DNA of 38,081 bases from an uncultured Candidatus Melainabacteria bacterium (GCA_934747325.1 CAKVGW010000012.1:1-38081), one strand, 5' to 3'; positions 14,512-23,388 are shown, numbered from the stretch's first letter. Program-made: numbers and translations. The notes: generated by a model from the letters alone, not told the origin.

Positions 14512-15687
14512 ATGGGAATGTCAGCATCACAAGCTAATTTATTAACTCTTACGAGTAGGCTTCATGACATTGAGTATAAAGCTCAAAACATTGAAAGCCA
14601 AAAAATAGCTTTGGCAACTCAAAAAGACGAGTTGTACCAGACATATTGTGATGCATTAGATGCAAAGAAAATTCAAGTAGCATTTAGAAATGAGAATGCT
14701 ACAAGTAGCTATGTAGATGCTACATTTGCATCCGTATGTTCTTATAACGAAAACCGAATAAAACAATATACATTAAGAGATACGCAAACTGGTAAAGTTA
14801 TTGTAGATTCAGAAGTATACGATATGTATACAAATCAAGGTTATGATAATGATAAATACTCTTTTGCTTGGGCAATGATGGGTTTTGGTGATAATAGCTC
14901 TTGGGATGGTGGCGATAAAGATGCATCTTCAGTTGGTATTCAAACCTTTCAGGCTGGTGATAGCGGAGAGATGGAAGATCTTTGGATGAGCGAAGTTGAA
15001 CAAGCTGTTTTTGATAAACATAACAGCGCTAACGACTTAGATTCACAAGTAAAAAGCGCCTATGATAATTTAACAGAAGTTAGCGCAAAAGATGATGCAA
15101 CTATTACAGAAAAACGAGAAGCATTAAATAACTTCAGAGATAAATTTTACAATAAATATTCAAGCGAAATATACAATTATATGCGACTTAATAAAGGCGA
15201 TGATCAGGAACACAACGGCAACCCTGAAAATGGTATATTTGATGAAGAATATCCTGAAAATTTAGATACACAACAATTTAACTATTATCTTAATTTGTTT
15301 GAACAAATTCAAGCCTCCGGAGGATGTCAAGCTATAGATGCACAATATACCAGCGGTGACGAAGGAGCAGAATGGTTTAATAATATGGTAACTTCCGGCA
15401 GAGTTATTGTTGATGTATATAACAACAATAAAAAAGAATGGCAAGAAACCAGCGTTGCCACAAGCACTAACGAAAATTATCTTCAAGAAGTTTCTGATGA
15501 AAAAGATTTAAAAAAAGCAGAAGCGACTTACGAATACGAGTTAGATAAAGTTAACAAAAAAGATACCAAATATGATACTGAATTAAGTAAGTTAGAAACC
15601 GAAAGAACATCTATTACAACCGAAATGGATGCAATTAAAACTGTTAGAAATGATAACATCGAAAGAACTTTCGGTATCTTTAGCTAA
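14512..15687 (+). CDS. Coiled-coil protein under sigma-28 control, unknown function
   Basis: The protein has 391 aa with no Sec signal and no membrane segment. It starts MGMSASQANLL, followed by a helical heptad-like region (about residues 8-55, with LHDIEYKAQNIESQKIAL) and ends with another long charged coiled coil (about 320-385). The middle is Asp/Asn/Tyr-rich and probably globular. Matching terminal coiled coils enclosing a variable middle recall flagellar axial proteins, whose ends pair in the filament, and proteins passed through type III-type export. This likeness, together with the sigma-28 promoter 40 bp upstream, suggests an exported structural protein, but no flagellin or hook signature was found. 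AAGGA lies 12 bases before the ATG. A terminator follows. Confidence 0.6.
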   Translation: MGMSASQANLLTLTSRLHDIEYKAQNIESQKIALATQKDELYQTYCDALDAKKIQVAFRNENATSSYVDATFASVCSYNENRIKQYTLRDTQTGKVIVDSEVYDMYTNQGYDNDKYSFAWAMMGFGDNSSWDGGDKDASSVGIQTFQAGDSGEMEDLWMSEVEQAVFDKHNSANDLDSQVKSAYDNLTEVSAKDDATITEKREALNNFRDKFYNKYSSEIYNYMRLNKGDDQEHNGNPENGIFDEEYPENLDTQQFNYYLNLFEQIQASGGCQAIDAQYTSGDEGAEWFNNMVTSGRVIVDVYNNNKKEWQETSVATSTNENYLQEVSDEKDLKKAEATYEYELDKVNKKDTKYDTELSKLETERTSITTEMDAIKTVRNDNIERTFGIFS

Positions 15688-15731
15688 ATTTTATAACCTA
15701 TTTAATTTTCCCTTTTTCCCTTTTTCCTTAG

Positions 15732-15760
15732 CCACTTCTAATCAAAGTGGTTTTTCTTTT
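15732..15760 (+). terminator. Intrinsic terminator
   Basis: CCACTT (15732-15737), 7-base loop, AAGTGG (15745-15750), then TTTTTCTTTT. It ends the coiled-coil gene. Confidence 0.75.
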
Positions 15761-15786
15761 GTATAAACAAATTAAACTTGTATTAT
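15759..15786 (+). promoter_or_regulatory. Putative promoter of the HAD hydrolase gene
   Basis: TTGTAT (15759-15764), 16 bases, TATTAT (15781-15786), overlapping the end of the preceding terminator. Leader of about 20 nt. Confidence 0.4.
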
Positions 15787-15813
15787 GATAAATTTTGCGC
15801 CAAAATAATATGT

Positions 15814-16503
15814 ATGAAAGGTATTATTTTTGATTTTAACGGAACTTTATATTGGGACTCCAAGCTACACTATGACGCTTGGAGAGATTTTTCTAAAATT
15901 TTGAGAGGAACAGCTTTTACGGATGAAGAAATGCGTGAAAAAATGTTCGGACACACTAATGAAGATATTATTGAGTATGCTATCGGCAAAAAACCGACTC
16001 CCGAAATGGTAGAAAAATACGCCAAGGAAAAAGAAGCTTTGTACAGAAAACAATGCTTGATAGACAAAGAGAATTTTAAGCTTGCTCCGGGGGCGATTGA
16101 ATTTTTGGACTTTTTAAAAGAAAACAACATTCCAAGAACAATTGCAACGATGTCTGAATGGGATAATGTCGAATTTTATATAAAAGAATTTAATTTGCCT
16201 CGTTGGTTTGACGTGGATAAAATAGTTTATTCAAATGGCAAAATCCCCGGCAAACCTGCACCTGATATTTTTATGATTGCAGCAGATAAAATCGGATTAA
16301 ACCCGAAGGATTGTGTTGTAGTAGAAGATGCAATTGCAGGAATTAATTCTGCAAAATCGGCAGGCATTGGCAAAATTTTGGCGATTGCATCATTGGAACC
16401 TGTTGAATTTTACAAAGGTATTGATGGGGTTGATTCTATTATAAAAAGCTTTGATGAGATTGATAGAAACATGTTTGAAATTCCTGCTTGTACATTGGGA
16501 TAG
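15814..16503 (+). CDS. HAD-superfamily hydrolase, phosphoglucomutase/phosphatase-like
   Basis: The protein has 229 aa from the ATG at 15814, where the HAD motif begins at once (MKGIIFDFNGTLYWDS). A TTG farther upstream would add 12 residues but has no support. Motif I has nucleophile D8 but Asn at position 10 where most phosphatases have Asp; the DFNGT form does occur in some members of the family. A helical cap follows (about 17-85), then motif II TMSEWDN, the motif III lysine in GKPAPDIF, and motif IV VVEDAIAGINSAKSAG. This arrangement fits subfamily I proteins such as beta-phosphoglucomutase and small sugar-phosphate phosphatases. The substrate cannot be read from the sequence. Confidence 0.82.
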   Translation: MKGIIFDFNGTLYWDSKLHYDAWRDFSKILRGTAFTDEEMREKMFGHTNEDIIEYAIGKKPTPEMVEKYAKEKEALYRKQCLIDKENFKLAPGAIEFLDFLKENNIPRTIATMSEWDNVEFYIKEFNLPRWFDVDKIVYSNGKIPGKPAPDIFMIAADKIGLNPKDCVVVEDAIAGINSAKSAGIGKILAIASLEPVEFYKGIDGVDSIIKSFDEIDRNMFEIPACTLG

Positions 16504-16536
16504 ATTCTTTTAGTAGTATTTACCTTTGCGTGGTGA

Positions 16537-16725
16537 CTTTTCCCTTGCGGGTATTCACCTCATCCTAGCCCTGTCTTGGATTATTCGGGCGAGCATAACG
16601 TTCCAATGACTACAAATCCTCACGGATTTTTCAAGTCATTTCCATGTTATTAGCTCTTACGGGCTTACGCCCTACCGAAAATCCGCTCTCCTGTAAGGAG
16701 AGGGAATAACCATAGTCGTTCATTT
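16537..16725. repeat. Dispersed repeat R2, long form
   Basis: Its left end (CTTTTCCCTTGCGGG, CACCTCATCCTAGCCCT) and right end (GGAGAGGGAATAACCATAGTCG) match the ends of R3 at 20003-20095 in the same order. About 100 bases of unrelated sequence in the middle are absent from R3. It lies just beyond the 3' end of the LysM gene, while R3 lies just beyond its 5' end. Confidence 0.6.
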
Positions 16726-16806
16726 TTTATTGACAAAAACCCACCCGCATCTGTAACGCTCAGCACAGCTTCGCTAACAGCTGCGACCTCCCTAACCATG
16801 GAGGTT

Positions 16807-16835
16807 AAAAAAGCGGTCGGGGCTTCGCCCCGACC
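16807..16835 (-). terminator. Intrinsic terminator of the LysM gene
   Basis: On the minus strand a 9-bp stem GGTCGGGGC / GCCCCGACC with loop GAA, then GC and six T. The stem is unusually GC-rich for this genome. Confidence 0.88.
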
Positions 16836-16851
16836 ACTACAAAATATCTTA

Positions 16852-19800
16852 TTAATAATATATATTATAATTGAACCAATTTGGCTGATGCTCATCCCAG
16901 TTGATTTTACTCAAGTCTAAAACATCACCTTGTTTAATCTTAGAAGCACTTTCCAAACCTAAATCTTTGGCAATATCTTCTCTAAAATCTTTAACATAAT
17001 CATTTAGGGCTTCGTTGATTCTATCTTTTGTCCATTTCTTTTTATCTTTATCACCATCGACTGATTTCTTAAGAGCAGGGAACTTATCTAAGTGTTTTGT
17101 CAGATAATCTTTAATAATATTATCTAACTTTTCACCTTTTCGAACATAATGTTTAGATTCATCATTAAAATGGTAATATAAATCTTTTTGTACTGCTTTA
17201 GAACTTTGGTCATATATCTTTTGTTTTTCTTCTGCTGATAAAACATTTTGTACTGCTGACATAGTAACCAAAGAGTTATACACTTCAGTTCCTTTATTTT
17301 TAGGATTTAGAATAAAATCTCTTACTTTCTTTTTGATTTCATTATCCATTGTAAAGCTACAATCATTAAATAATTGAACCATATTTAAATTTGAGAAATC
17401 CAGTGTCTTAAAGATAGCTTTAAATACTTTTTGTGCCTCACCTTGTTTGCAGTCAAATGGTAATGATCTTATTATATCAGAAACTGTTGCACCTTTTGGT
17501 AGCAGGGATTTATCAAAAGTATAATTACCATTACCATCATCTTTACAATATGCTTTTACTAATTCTAAACGGTGTTCTTGAGAAATAGCAATATCTCTTG
17601 CCTTGTTATGCATTATAAGCTTGTCTTTGATGTTTTTATCATCAGGGAATTTCTCTAAAATTTTATCAAATGGAATACTATATTCTTTATTTGTAGCAAT
17701 TTTATTGTCTATAAAGTCTATTACATCATTTGGATCTTCCATTGTTTCTACCATTTCAGCATAACGAGTGCTTACATCATCAGTATAAAAATGACTTTCA
17801 ATAGCTTCATTGTATTGACCTTTGCCCATATCTTCAAGCTGTGTGTAATTTAATATTGCTTTTTCCATATCATTATTTGGAGCAACAACAAGCAGTCCAT
17901 CCATTTCTTCTTTAGTTGGGCGGCGGGTTGGGTTGAAGGTGTATTCTGTTTTGTCGTTGCCTTCGTCATCTTTTGTTGTAGTTTTTTCAAAATACGTTTC
18001 GGCAATTTCAGTTTTTGCAGCATCTCGTTGGTCTTCAGGCAATTTGTTAATCCAATCATTAGCTACATTTAGCAATCTAGCATTTTCTAAATTACCTTTT
18101 TCTTTTGTATAAATATCTTTGATACGCGCAAGCATAGCGTTTTTAATATCATCAGACCAATCAGCATTGTTTGAATGCTCTAAAGTGCTAAGAACATACA
18201 TGCTATTTGCATTGATTACCGTTTTAATATCTTCATCACTTGCTTTTAATACTTTCGCGTTTTGCATTAAACATCTTGCCAGCTCAACATCTTTTGTATT
18301 TGCATATTCTTTAAACAAAGCTGCTTTCTTTTCATCTGTATCAGCAACTTTAAGTTTATTTACAAATTCATCAAGCGTTTTTTCAGTACTTGCATAATAT
18401 GCTACATTATCAACAGAAGTAGCATAATTTAATCGACCATTATGATTGTGATATAGATATTTTTCATTAACACCATTCGCTTCATCAGCCTCTAATTTAA
18501 AACCATATTCAAATTGTGTATTAGCCAACGCATCTTTCAACTTAACTTCATCATCACTCAATTTTTCTCCGGCTTTTTCTTTTTCGCGGATTTCTTGATA
18601 CATACCAGCTAATGTTTCATGAGATGTTCTGTCATATTCTACAACAGACATGTCGACATTGTCACCGTCTTTTGGAGTCAATGCGCTTACTACATCAGCA
18701 TTTCTTGTTAACAACAAGTCTTGAACAAATGCTTTATAATCATCTGATTTTCTATCGACATAATCATCACCGCGAAGTTTTTCCGCAACATTCTTAATCA
18801 CTTGTTCGTTGCCACCCGTCAATGTCACAAGTTCCTTCAAAGCTGCCAAATTTGTTGCCATACGTGTCGCTTTAGCTTCCGCCGTTTCATTCGCCGGAGC
18901 TGTTTTAATTTTTGAAGCTTCTGCTTTAAATTTTTCAGCCAAGTCCTTTAAATCTTTAACTGTTGGAGCAGAAAGTTTTACACCTTTAAACATATACGCC
19001 GTATCTGCTTTTCCTGCACCATAAGTAATTTGATACATCTCTTGCGGATCATGATTTGGATTAGAATATTTCATGATACATCCGCCATCCTGATATTTTT
19101 TCCTTTGTTCTTTAGTCATTTTAGCAGGTTTCGGCAATTCATTACCTTCTGCATCGACACAAATACCTGAACCCATATTCAAGCCATTTTTTGTAACTGC
19201 AATAGTAGAAGTTTTACCATCAACGAGAGTTGGTTGTTTTTTGTAGTCTGCAACTTTATCATTTGCCCCGCCATCTGCTTGACCTTTTTTAGATGTTCCT
19301 TTTGTCCAATCATCACCCGTAGCAGTCGCTGTTCCATTAAAAGCTTTTGCAGAGTCATTATTATTCTCTTTAACTTTTTTAATTGCTTCGTCTGTTAATT
19401 TAACCTTTAATTTAACGCCTTCTTTAATATTATTAACATCATTAATATTATTTAAGTTAGCAATTTGTGCAATACGGTTATTGATTGCACGAAAATCATC
19501 AGTCGGCAAGCCTTCTGCTTCCAATTGCTTTTTAGCAATCGTATAAAGAGTTTCACCACTTCTAACAGGATATAAATCCGCGTCATCAGTTTTGAAATAT
19601 CCTGCGAGCGTTTCACTATTATAACTGTTTCTCAAATTCTGCATAGCATCATTGTATGCACGACGTGGAGTTTTTCCATCTTCTGCAACTTCTACCGTAT
19701 AATTATTATTCTCCAAATTGGTCTTAAGCTTTTGCAATTCACCTGCTTCCAGCTTACCGTTACTGTTAGCATCAACCCCTTCAAAAATCGTATCTGCAGG

Positions 19801-19893
19801 ATTTGCTAACTTCTTTTTAACATCCTCAAGCTTCTCGCCTGATTGAATTGTTACTGTTTGACCATTCACTTGAACATTAATACTTGTGGACAT
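16852..19893 (-). CDS. Giant EF-hand/LysM protein under sigma-28 control
   Basis: The protein has 1013 aa from the ATG at 19893, chosen because AAAGGAG stands eight bases upstream; a further ATG at 19911 precedes that site and is rejected. Residues 41-52 form a canonical EF-hand calcium loop (DANSNGKLEAGE). Residues about 107-165 are a LysM-type domain (YPVRSGETLYTIAKKQL), and about 915-998 a second, more divergent one (YVRKGEKLDNIIKDYL ... GDVLDL). The 750 residues between are acidic, helical and Lys/Asp/Glu-rich. LysM binds peptidoglycan or related glycans, so a cell-wall location is likely, yet no Sec signal or membrane segment exists. A sigma-28 promoter lies 42 bp upstream. It may be an exported wall or motility protein; export by a flagellar-type system is inference only. 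Confidence 0.7.
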   Translation of the reverse strand: MSTSINVQVNGQTVTIQSGEKLEDVKKKLANPADTIFEGVDANSNGKLEAGELQKLKTNLENNNYTVEVAEDGKTPRRAYNDAMQNLRNSYNSETLAGYFKTDDADLYPVRSGETLYTIAKKQLEAEGLPTDDFRAINNRIAQIANLNNINDVNNIKEGVKLKVKLTDEAIKKVKENNNDSAKAFNGTATATGDDWTKGTSKKGQADGGANDKVADYKKQPTLVDGKTSTIAVTKNGLNMGSGICVDAEGNELPKPAKMTKEQRKKYQDGGCIMKYSNPNHDPQEMYQITYGAGKADTAYMFKGVKLSAPTVKDLKDLAEKFKAEASKIKTAPANETAEAKATRMATNLAALKELVTLTGGNEQVIKNVAEKLRGDDYVDRKSDDYKAFVQDLLLTRNADVVSALTPKDGDNVDMSVVEYDRTSHETLAGMYQEIREKEKAGEKLSDDEVKLKDALANTQFEYGFKLEADEANGVNEKYLYHNHNGRLNYATSVDNVAYYASTEKTLDEFVNKLKVADTDEKKAALFKEYANTKDVELARCLMQNAKVLKASDEDIKTVINANSMYVLSTLEHSNNADWSDDIKNAMLARIKDIYTKEKGNLENARLLNVANDWINKLPEDQRDAAKTEIAETYFEKTTTKDDEGNDKTEYTFNPTRRPTKEEMDGLLVVAPNNDMEKAILNYTQLEDMGKGQYNEAIESHFYTDDVSTRYAEMVETMEDPNDVIDFIDNKIATNKEYSIPFDKILEKFPDDKNIKDKLIMHNKARDIAISQEHRLELVKAYCKDDGNGNYTFDKSLLPKGATVSDIIRSLPFDCKQGEAQKVFKAIFKTLDFSNLNMVQLFNDCSFTMDNEIKKKVRDFILNPKNKGTEVYNSLVTMSAVQNVLSAEEKQKIYDQSSKAVQKDLYYHFNDESKHYVRKGEKLDNIIKDYLTKHLDKFPALKKSVDGDKDKKKWTKDRINEALNDYVKDFREDIAKDLGLESASKIKQGDVLDLSKINWDEHQPNWFNYNIYY

Positions 19894-19934
19894 TTGATAA
19901 TCTCCTTTCATGCAACTTACACATTATGTTCATG

Positions 19935-19961
19935 TTTACGGCATTTTTTTGAAAAACTTTA
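19935..19961 (-). promoter_or_regulatory. Sigma-28 (FliA-type) promoter of the LysM gene
   Basis: On the minus strand TAAAGTTT (19961-19954), 11 bases, GCCGTAAA (19942-19935). Predicted start near 19928. Confidence 0.8.
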
Positions 19962-19978
19962 GAATTTTTGAGGGAATG

Positions 19979-19996
19979 TTTACAATTTGTTACATT
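19979..19996 (+). promoter_or_regulatory. HLR1-type tandem repeat, perfect
   Basis: TTTACAAT (19979-19986), two bases, GTTACATT (19989-19996), an exact consensus match. It lies exactly 17 bp upstream of the sigma-28 -35 box. Confidence 0.68.
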
Positions 19997-20002
19997 TATT
20001 GA

Positions 20003-20095
20003 TTTTTCCCTTGTGGGATAACACCTCACCCTAGCCCTCTCCCGTCCTCCGGACACCCTCCCCCAAAAGGGGAGGGAACTAAAGTCGCTCGATTT
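20003..20095. repeat. Dispersed repeat R3, short form
   Basis: A GC-rich intergenic element starting TTTTTCCCTTGTGGG, with CCTCACCCTAGCCCTCTCCC, an inner palindrome GTCCTCCGGAC, then CTCCCCCAAAAGGGGAGGG and a right flank AACTAAAGTCGCTCGAT. Related to R2 (16537) and to the short copy inside pabBC. Confidence 0.7.
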
Positions 20096-20111
20096 GTTGT
20101 GAATTAAAATG

Positions 20112-20140
20112 AGAAACGGCGCTCTGCGAGCGCCGTTTCT
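20112..20140 (-). terminator. Intrinsic terminator of glnA
   Basis: A perfect 13-bp stem AGAAACGGCGCTC / GAGCGCCGTTTCT with a 3-base loop, followed on the minus strand by CATTTTAATT. It lies just past the glnA stop. Confidence 0.75.
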
Positions 20141-20164
20141 AAATCAATAAAATTAAAAAACAAA

Positions 20165-21526
20165 TTAATATCTTGCCAAATATTTATCTATTTCCCACTG
20201 TGAAACATAAGTTCTGAAAGAATCCCACTCAATTTCTTTTGCTGTCATAAATTCGTCCACAATGTGTTCACCTAAAGCTGTTTTAGCAATAACCGATTTA
20301 TCCATACACGTTAATGCTTCTTGCAAACTACCCGGCAAAGATTCAATTCTCATTTTCTTTCTTTCTCTATCAGAAAGTTTATAAATATTTGCTTCTACAG
20401 GTTTTGGCGGTTCAATTTTGTTTCTTACACCATCCAAACAAGCAGCCAAGATTGTAGCGAATGCCAAATATGGGTTACAACTTGGATCAGGAGAACGAAG
20501 TTCTACACGTGTTGACATTCCACGCTTTGCAGGAACTCTTAACAATGCACTTCTGTTAGCTAATGACCAAGCCATGTAAACAGGTGCTTCATAACCCGGA
20601 ACTAAACGTTTGTAGCTGTTTACAGTCGGGTTAAGAATTGCCGTAATGCTCTTAATATGTTTCAAAAGTCCGCCAATTGCATATTTTGCAGTGTTAGATA
20701 ATTGGTATTCTGCTTTTTCATCATAGAAAGCGTTTTTACCATCTTTAAACAAAGATATATTACAGTGCATGCCGGAACCGTTGATACCGAACACAGGCTT
20801 TGGCATAAATGTTGCGTGCAAACCATATTGAGCTGCCACAGCCTTTACTGCAACTCTGAATGTTGCAACATTATCGGCAGTTGTCAAAATATCTGAGTAT
20901 TTAAAATCTACTTCGTGTTGACCATCAGCTACTTCGTGATGAGAAGCCTCGATATCAAAATCCATTTCTTGCAATGTACTTACGATATCAGAACGCACAG
21001 CTTCACCTAAATCATCCGGCCCTACATCGTAATAACCTGCTGTATCGTGAGTTTTTGTTGTAATTTTGCCTTCATCATCTTTTTCAAACAAGAAAAATTC
21101 AGCTTCCGGCCCAACATTCATAGAGAAACCGAGTTTTTTAGCTTCTGCCATAAGTCTTTTCAAATTACATCTTGGACAACCTTCAAAAGGTGTACCGTCA
21201 GCGTTGTGAATATCACAAATCAATCTTGCAGAATTTTTGCCATCGTGTTCTTGCCAAGGTAAAATTTGGAAAGTATTTTTATCAGGGTAGAAAAACATAT
21301 CTGATGTTTCAATGTTTCTAAAACCTTTGATTGAAGAACCATCTAACATAATTTCGTTATTAAGAACTCTATCAATGTGTTCGGATGGAATGGCCATATT
21401 TTTAACTTGACCATTTATGTCTACAAACTGTAATTTAATAAACTGAACATTGTATTCAGTAATCAATCTTTTAATGTCCGCATCTGTGTAGCTAGTGCCA
21501 CTAAGTGGTTGGTGTTGAAAATCCAT
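20165..21526 (-). CDS. glnA: Glutamine synthetase type I (alpha-like)
   Basis: Makes glutamine from glutamate, ammonia and ATP; the product feeds the glutaminase subunit of the PABA enzyme among many others. The protein has 453 aa, the length of GSI-alpha rather than the longer adenylylated GSI-beta. Seen are LDGSSIKGF, GPEAEFFLF, the metal-site ASHHEVADGQHEVDF, NGSGMHCN, the NPTVNSYKRLVPGYEAP segment and the C-terminal EWDSFRTYVSQWEIDKYL. The adenylylation tyrosine region of GSI-beta is absent, so control is more likely by feedback or protein binding. GGAGGA lies five bases before the ATG. A possible TTGACC/TATAAA promoter (21611-21585) has only a 15-bp spacer. Confidence 0.95.
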   Translation of the reverse strand: MDFQHQPLSGTSYTDADIKRLITEYNVQFIKLQFVDINGQVKNMAIPSEHIDRVLNNEIMLDGSSIKGFRNIETSDMFFYPDKNTFQILPWQEHDGKNSARLICDIHNADGTPFEGCPRCNLKRLMAEAKKLGFSMNVGPEAEFFLFEKDDEGKITTKTHDTAGYYDVGPDDLGEAVRSDIVSTLQEMDFDIEASHHEVADGQHEVDFKYSDILTTADNVATFRVAVKAVAAQYGLHATFMPKPVFGINGSGMHCNISLFKDGKNAFYDEKAEYQLSNTAKYAIGGLLKHIKSITAILNPTVNSYKRLVPGYEAPVYMAWSLANRSALLRVPAKRGMSTRVELRSPDPSCNPYLAFATILAACLDGVRNKIEPPKPVEANIYKLSDRERKKMRIESLPGSLQEALTCMDKSVIAKTALGEHIVDEFMTAKEIEWDSFRTYVSQWEIDKYLARY

Positions 21527-21657
21527 ACGAATCCTCCATTCTTCTTAATAATTGTATCCTCTACACTCAAATTTATGTTTTAACTTTATATTATTTTTTT
21601 TAATTGGTCAATAGTTTTGATATTAAGAATTTATAAAAAATTATTCACTATTTTATC

Positions 21658-23388
21658 TTATTGTTTAACTTTTTGGTCCTCAAAAATATCAACAAAATCA
21701 AATTTATTTGTATCAAAAACGCCCTTATCCGTAATTTTTAATTCAGGAATTACAGGCAATGATAAAAATCCCATTGTCATAAACGGATCTTCTAGTTTGC
21801 ATCCGATTGAATGAGCAGCCTTGTTTAATTCATCGCATTTTTCTACTACAAAATCAAATTCTTTATCAGACATCAAACCTGCAATAGGTAACGGTAATTG
21901 AGAAATAATTTCTCCATTTTTAACTACAACCTTACCGCCTTGGCACTTAATCAATGCAACCGCTGCCGTGTACATGTCAAAATCATTTGTACCAATTACA
22001 ATCATGTTATGCGAATCGTGTGCCACTGTTGAGGCAATCGCACCGCATTTCAAGTTAAATCCCTTAACAAATCCTTTACCGATATTACCCGTCGCTCTGT
22101 GTCTTTCAATTACGCAAATTTTTAATGTATCCGTTTCAACATTGCTTACCGCATTTCCGTCAACGACTTTAACATCAGACATAACAGATTTTGTAATAAG
22201 TTGATGAGGAATAACTTCCAAAGCTCTAACTTTCTTAACTCCATCGCCTTCTGTTTGAATTTTAAAATCGTCCATCGTAATCCAACGTACGTTCACAGAG
22301 TTACGAGTTGCAATCGCATCGTTTTCAGGAATTTCGACCGCTAATTTACCATCCTGAGCTACAACCTGACCATCTTTTAAAACAATATCAGGCTTAAATG
22401 TTTTCAAATCAGGAAGAACAAGCAAATCCGCTTTATACCCTGGGGCAATTGCGCCTAAGTCTTTCAAGCCAAAATATTCAGCAGTATTTAAGCTTGCAAT
22501 TTGAACAGCCTTAATCGGGTCAACGCCAGCTTCAACAACACGTCTAACCATTCCATTAATATGTTCTTTTAAATCCGCAGGATGTCTGTCATCAGTTACA
22601 AAAATACATTTTCTTGTATTAGAAGTTTTAAGAACAGGTATTAAAGCATCTAAATCTTTTGCCGCAGTACCTTCTCTAATCATCACGTAAACACCAAGAC
22701 GCAATTTTTCAATCGCTTCTTCCGGAGTTGTGCATTCATGGTCGGATTTTACGCCGCTTGCAATATATCCGCACAAATCTTTTCCACTCAAATATGGTGC
22801 ATGTCCATCAATTCTTTTACCTCTTGATTTAGCAAGCTCCAATTTTGCCATAACGTTTTTATCATGGTTCAAAACCCCTGGGAAATTCATCATTTCCGCA
22901 ATACCAAGCACCCAAGGTTTGTCAATTAATAAAGACAAATCATAACTATTCAAGTCGAAACCTGATGTTTCAAAAGGAGTTGCCGGAACGCAAGACGGAA
23001 GCATTGTGTAAACATTCATTGGCAAATCTTTTACAGCCTCGTGCATAAAACTTATACCGTGCAAACCCAATACATTTGAAATTTCGTGTGGGTCAATAAT
23101 TACTGTCGTTGTACCGGCAGGAAGAACTGTTTTTGCAAATTCTTTCGGCAACATCATTGTACTTTCCAAATGCACGTGACCATCAATAAACGAAGGTGTT
23201 ACATAAGCACCGTTGATATCAATTTCTTTTTCGCCAGAATAATTTTCACCAATCCCTGCAATCACGCCATCACAAATCGCGATATCACCTTTGTGAATTT
23301 CTTCTGACAAAACATTCACGATATTTGCGTTTTTAATTACTAAATCGGCTTTTTCTAAACCTCTTGCAACATTTATTATATTTGACAT
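21658..23388 (-). CDS. ade: Adenine deaminase
   Basis: Deaminates adenine to hypoxanthine in purine salvage, with metal in the active site. The 576-aa length fits the amidohydrolase-type Ade family of B. subtilis. Motifs seen are HVH in DGHVHLES (H71, H73), DPHEISNVLG (99-108), PSCVPAT (131-137), TDDRHP (near 267) and the C-terminal block VAHDSHN, GTNDFDMYTA and LPLPIAGLMSD typical of Ade. AGGGA stands several bases before the ATG. Its first 13 nt overlap the stop of the upstream 190-aa gene, so the two are coupled. Confidence 0.93.
   Translation of the reverse strand: MSNIINVARGLEKADLVIKNANIVNVLSEEIHKGDIAICDGVIAGIGENYSGEKEIDINGAYVTPSFIDGHVHLESTMMLPKEFAKTVLPAGTTTVIIDPHEISNVLGLHGISFMHEAVKDLPMNVYTMLPSCVPATPFETSGFDLNSYDLSLLIDKPWVLGIAEMMNFPGVLNHDKNVMAKLELAKSRGKRIDGHAPYLSGKDLCGYIASGVKSDHECTTPEEAIEKLRLGVYVMIREGTAAKDLDALIPVLKTSNTRKCIFVTDDRHPADLKEHINGMVRRVVEAGVDPIKAVQIASLNTAEYFGLKDLGAIAPGYKADLLVLPDLKTFKPDIVLKDGQVVAQDGKLAVEIPENDAIATRNSVNVRWITMDDFKIQTEGDGVKKVRALEVIPHQLITKSVMSDVKVVDGNAVSNVETDTLKICVIERHRATGNIGKGFVKGFNLKCGAIASTVAHDSHNMIVIGTNDFDMYTAAVALIKCQGGKVVVKNGEIISQLPLPIAGLMSDKEFDFVVEKCDELNKAAHSIGCKLEDPFMTMGFLSLPVIPELKITDKGVFDTNKFDFVDIFEDQKVKQ

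Larger units (their letters stand above)
16504..16851. other. 348-bp non-coding gap holding a dispersed repeat and a terminator
   Basis: No convincing gene is present. The gap lies between two convergent genes and consists of repeat R2 (16537-16725), a short GC-richer stretch with an ACCTCC/GGAGGT inverted repeat (about 16788-16806), and the terminator of the LysM gene. Confidence 0.6.

Noticed and set aside
16504..16895. Short ORFs across the repeat region past the HAD gene
   Set aside because: They run across repeat R2 and the terminator, with no ribosome binding site or protein-like composition.
19894..19911. Upstream ATG at 19911 as start of the LysM protein
   Set aside because: AAAGGAG lies between it and the ATG at 19893, so the downstream ATG is the real start.
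21541..21611. NtcA-type nitrogen control site before glnA
   Set aside because: The nearest candidate has GTA and TAC only five bases apart; the NtcA site needs eight.
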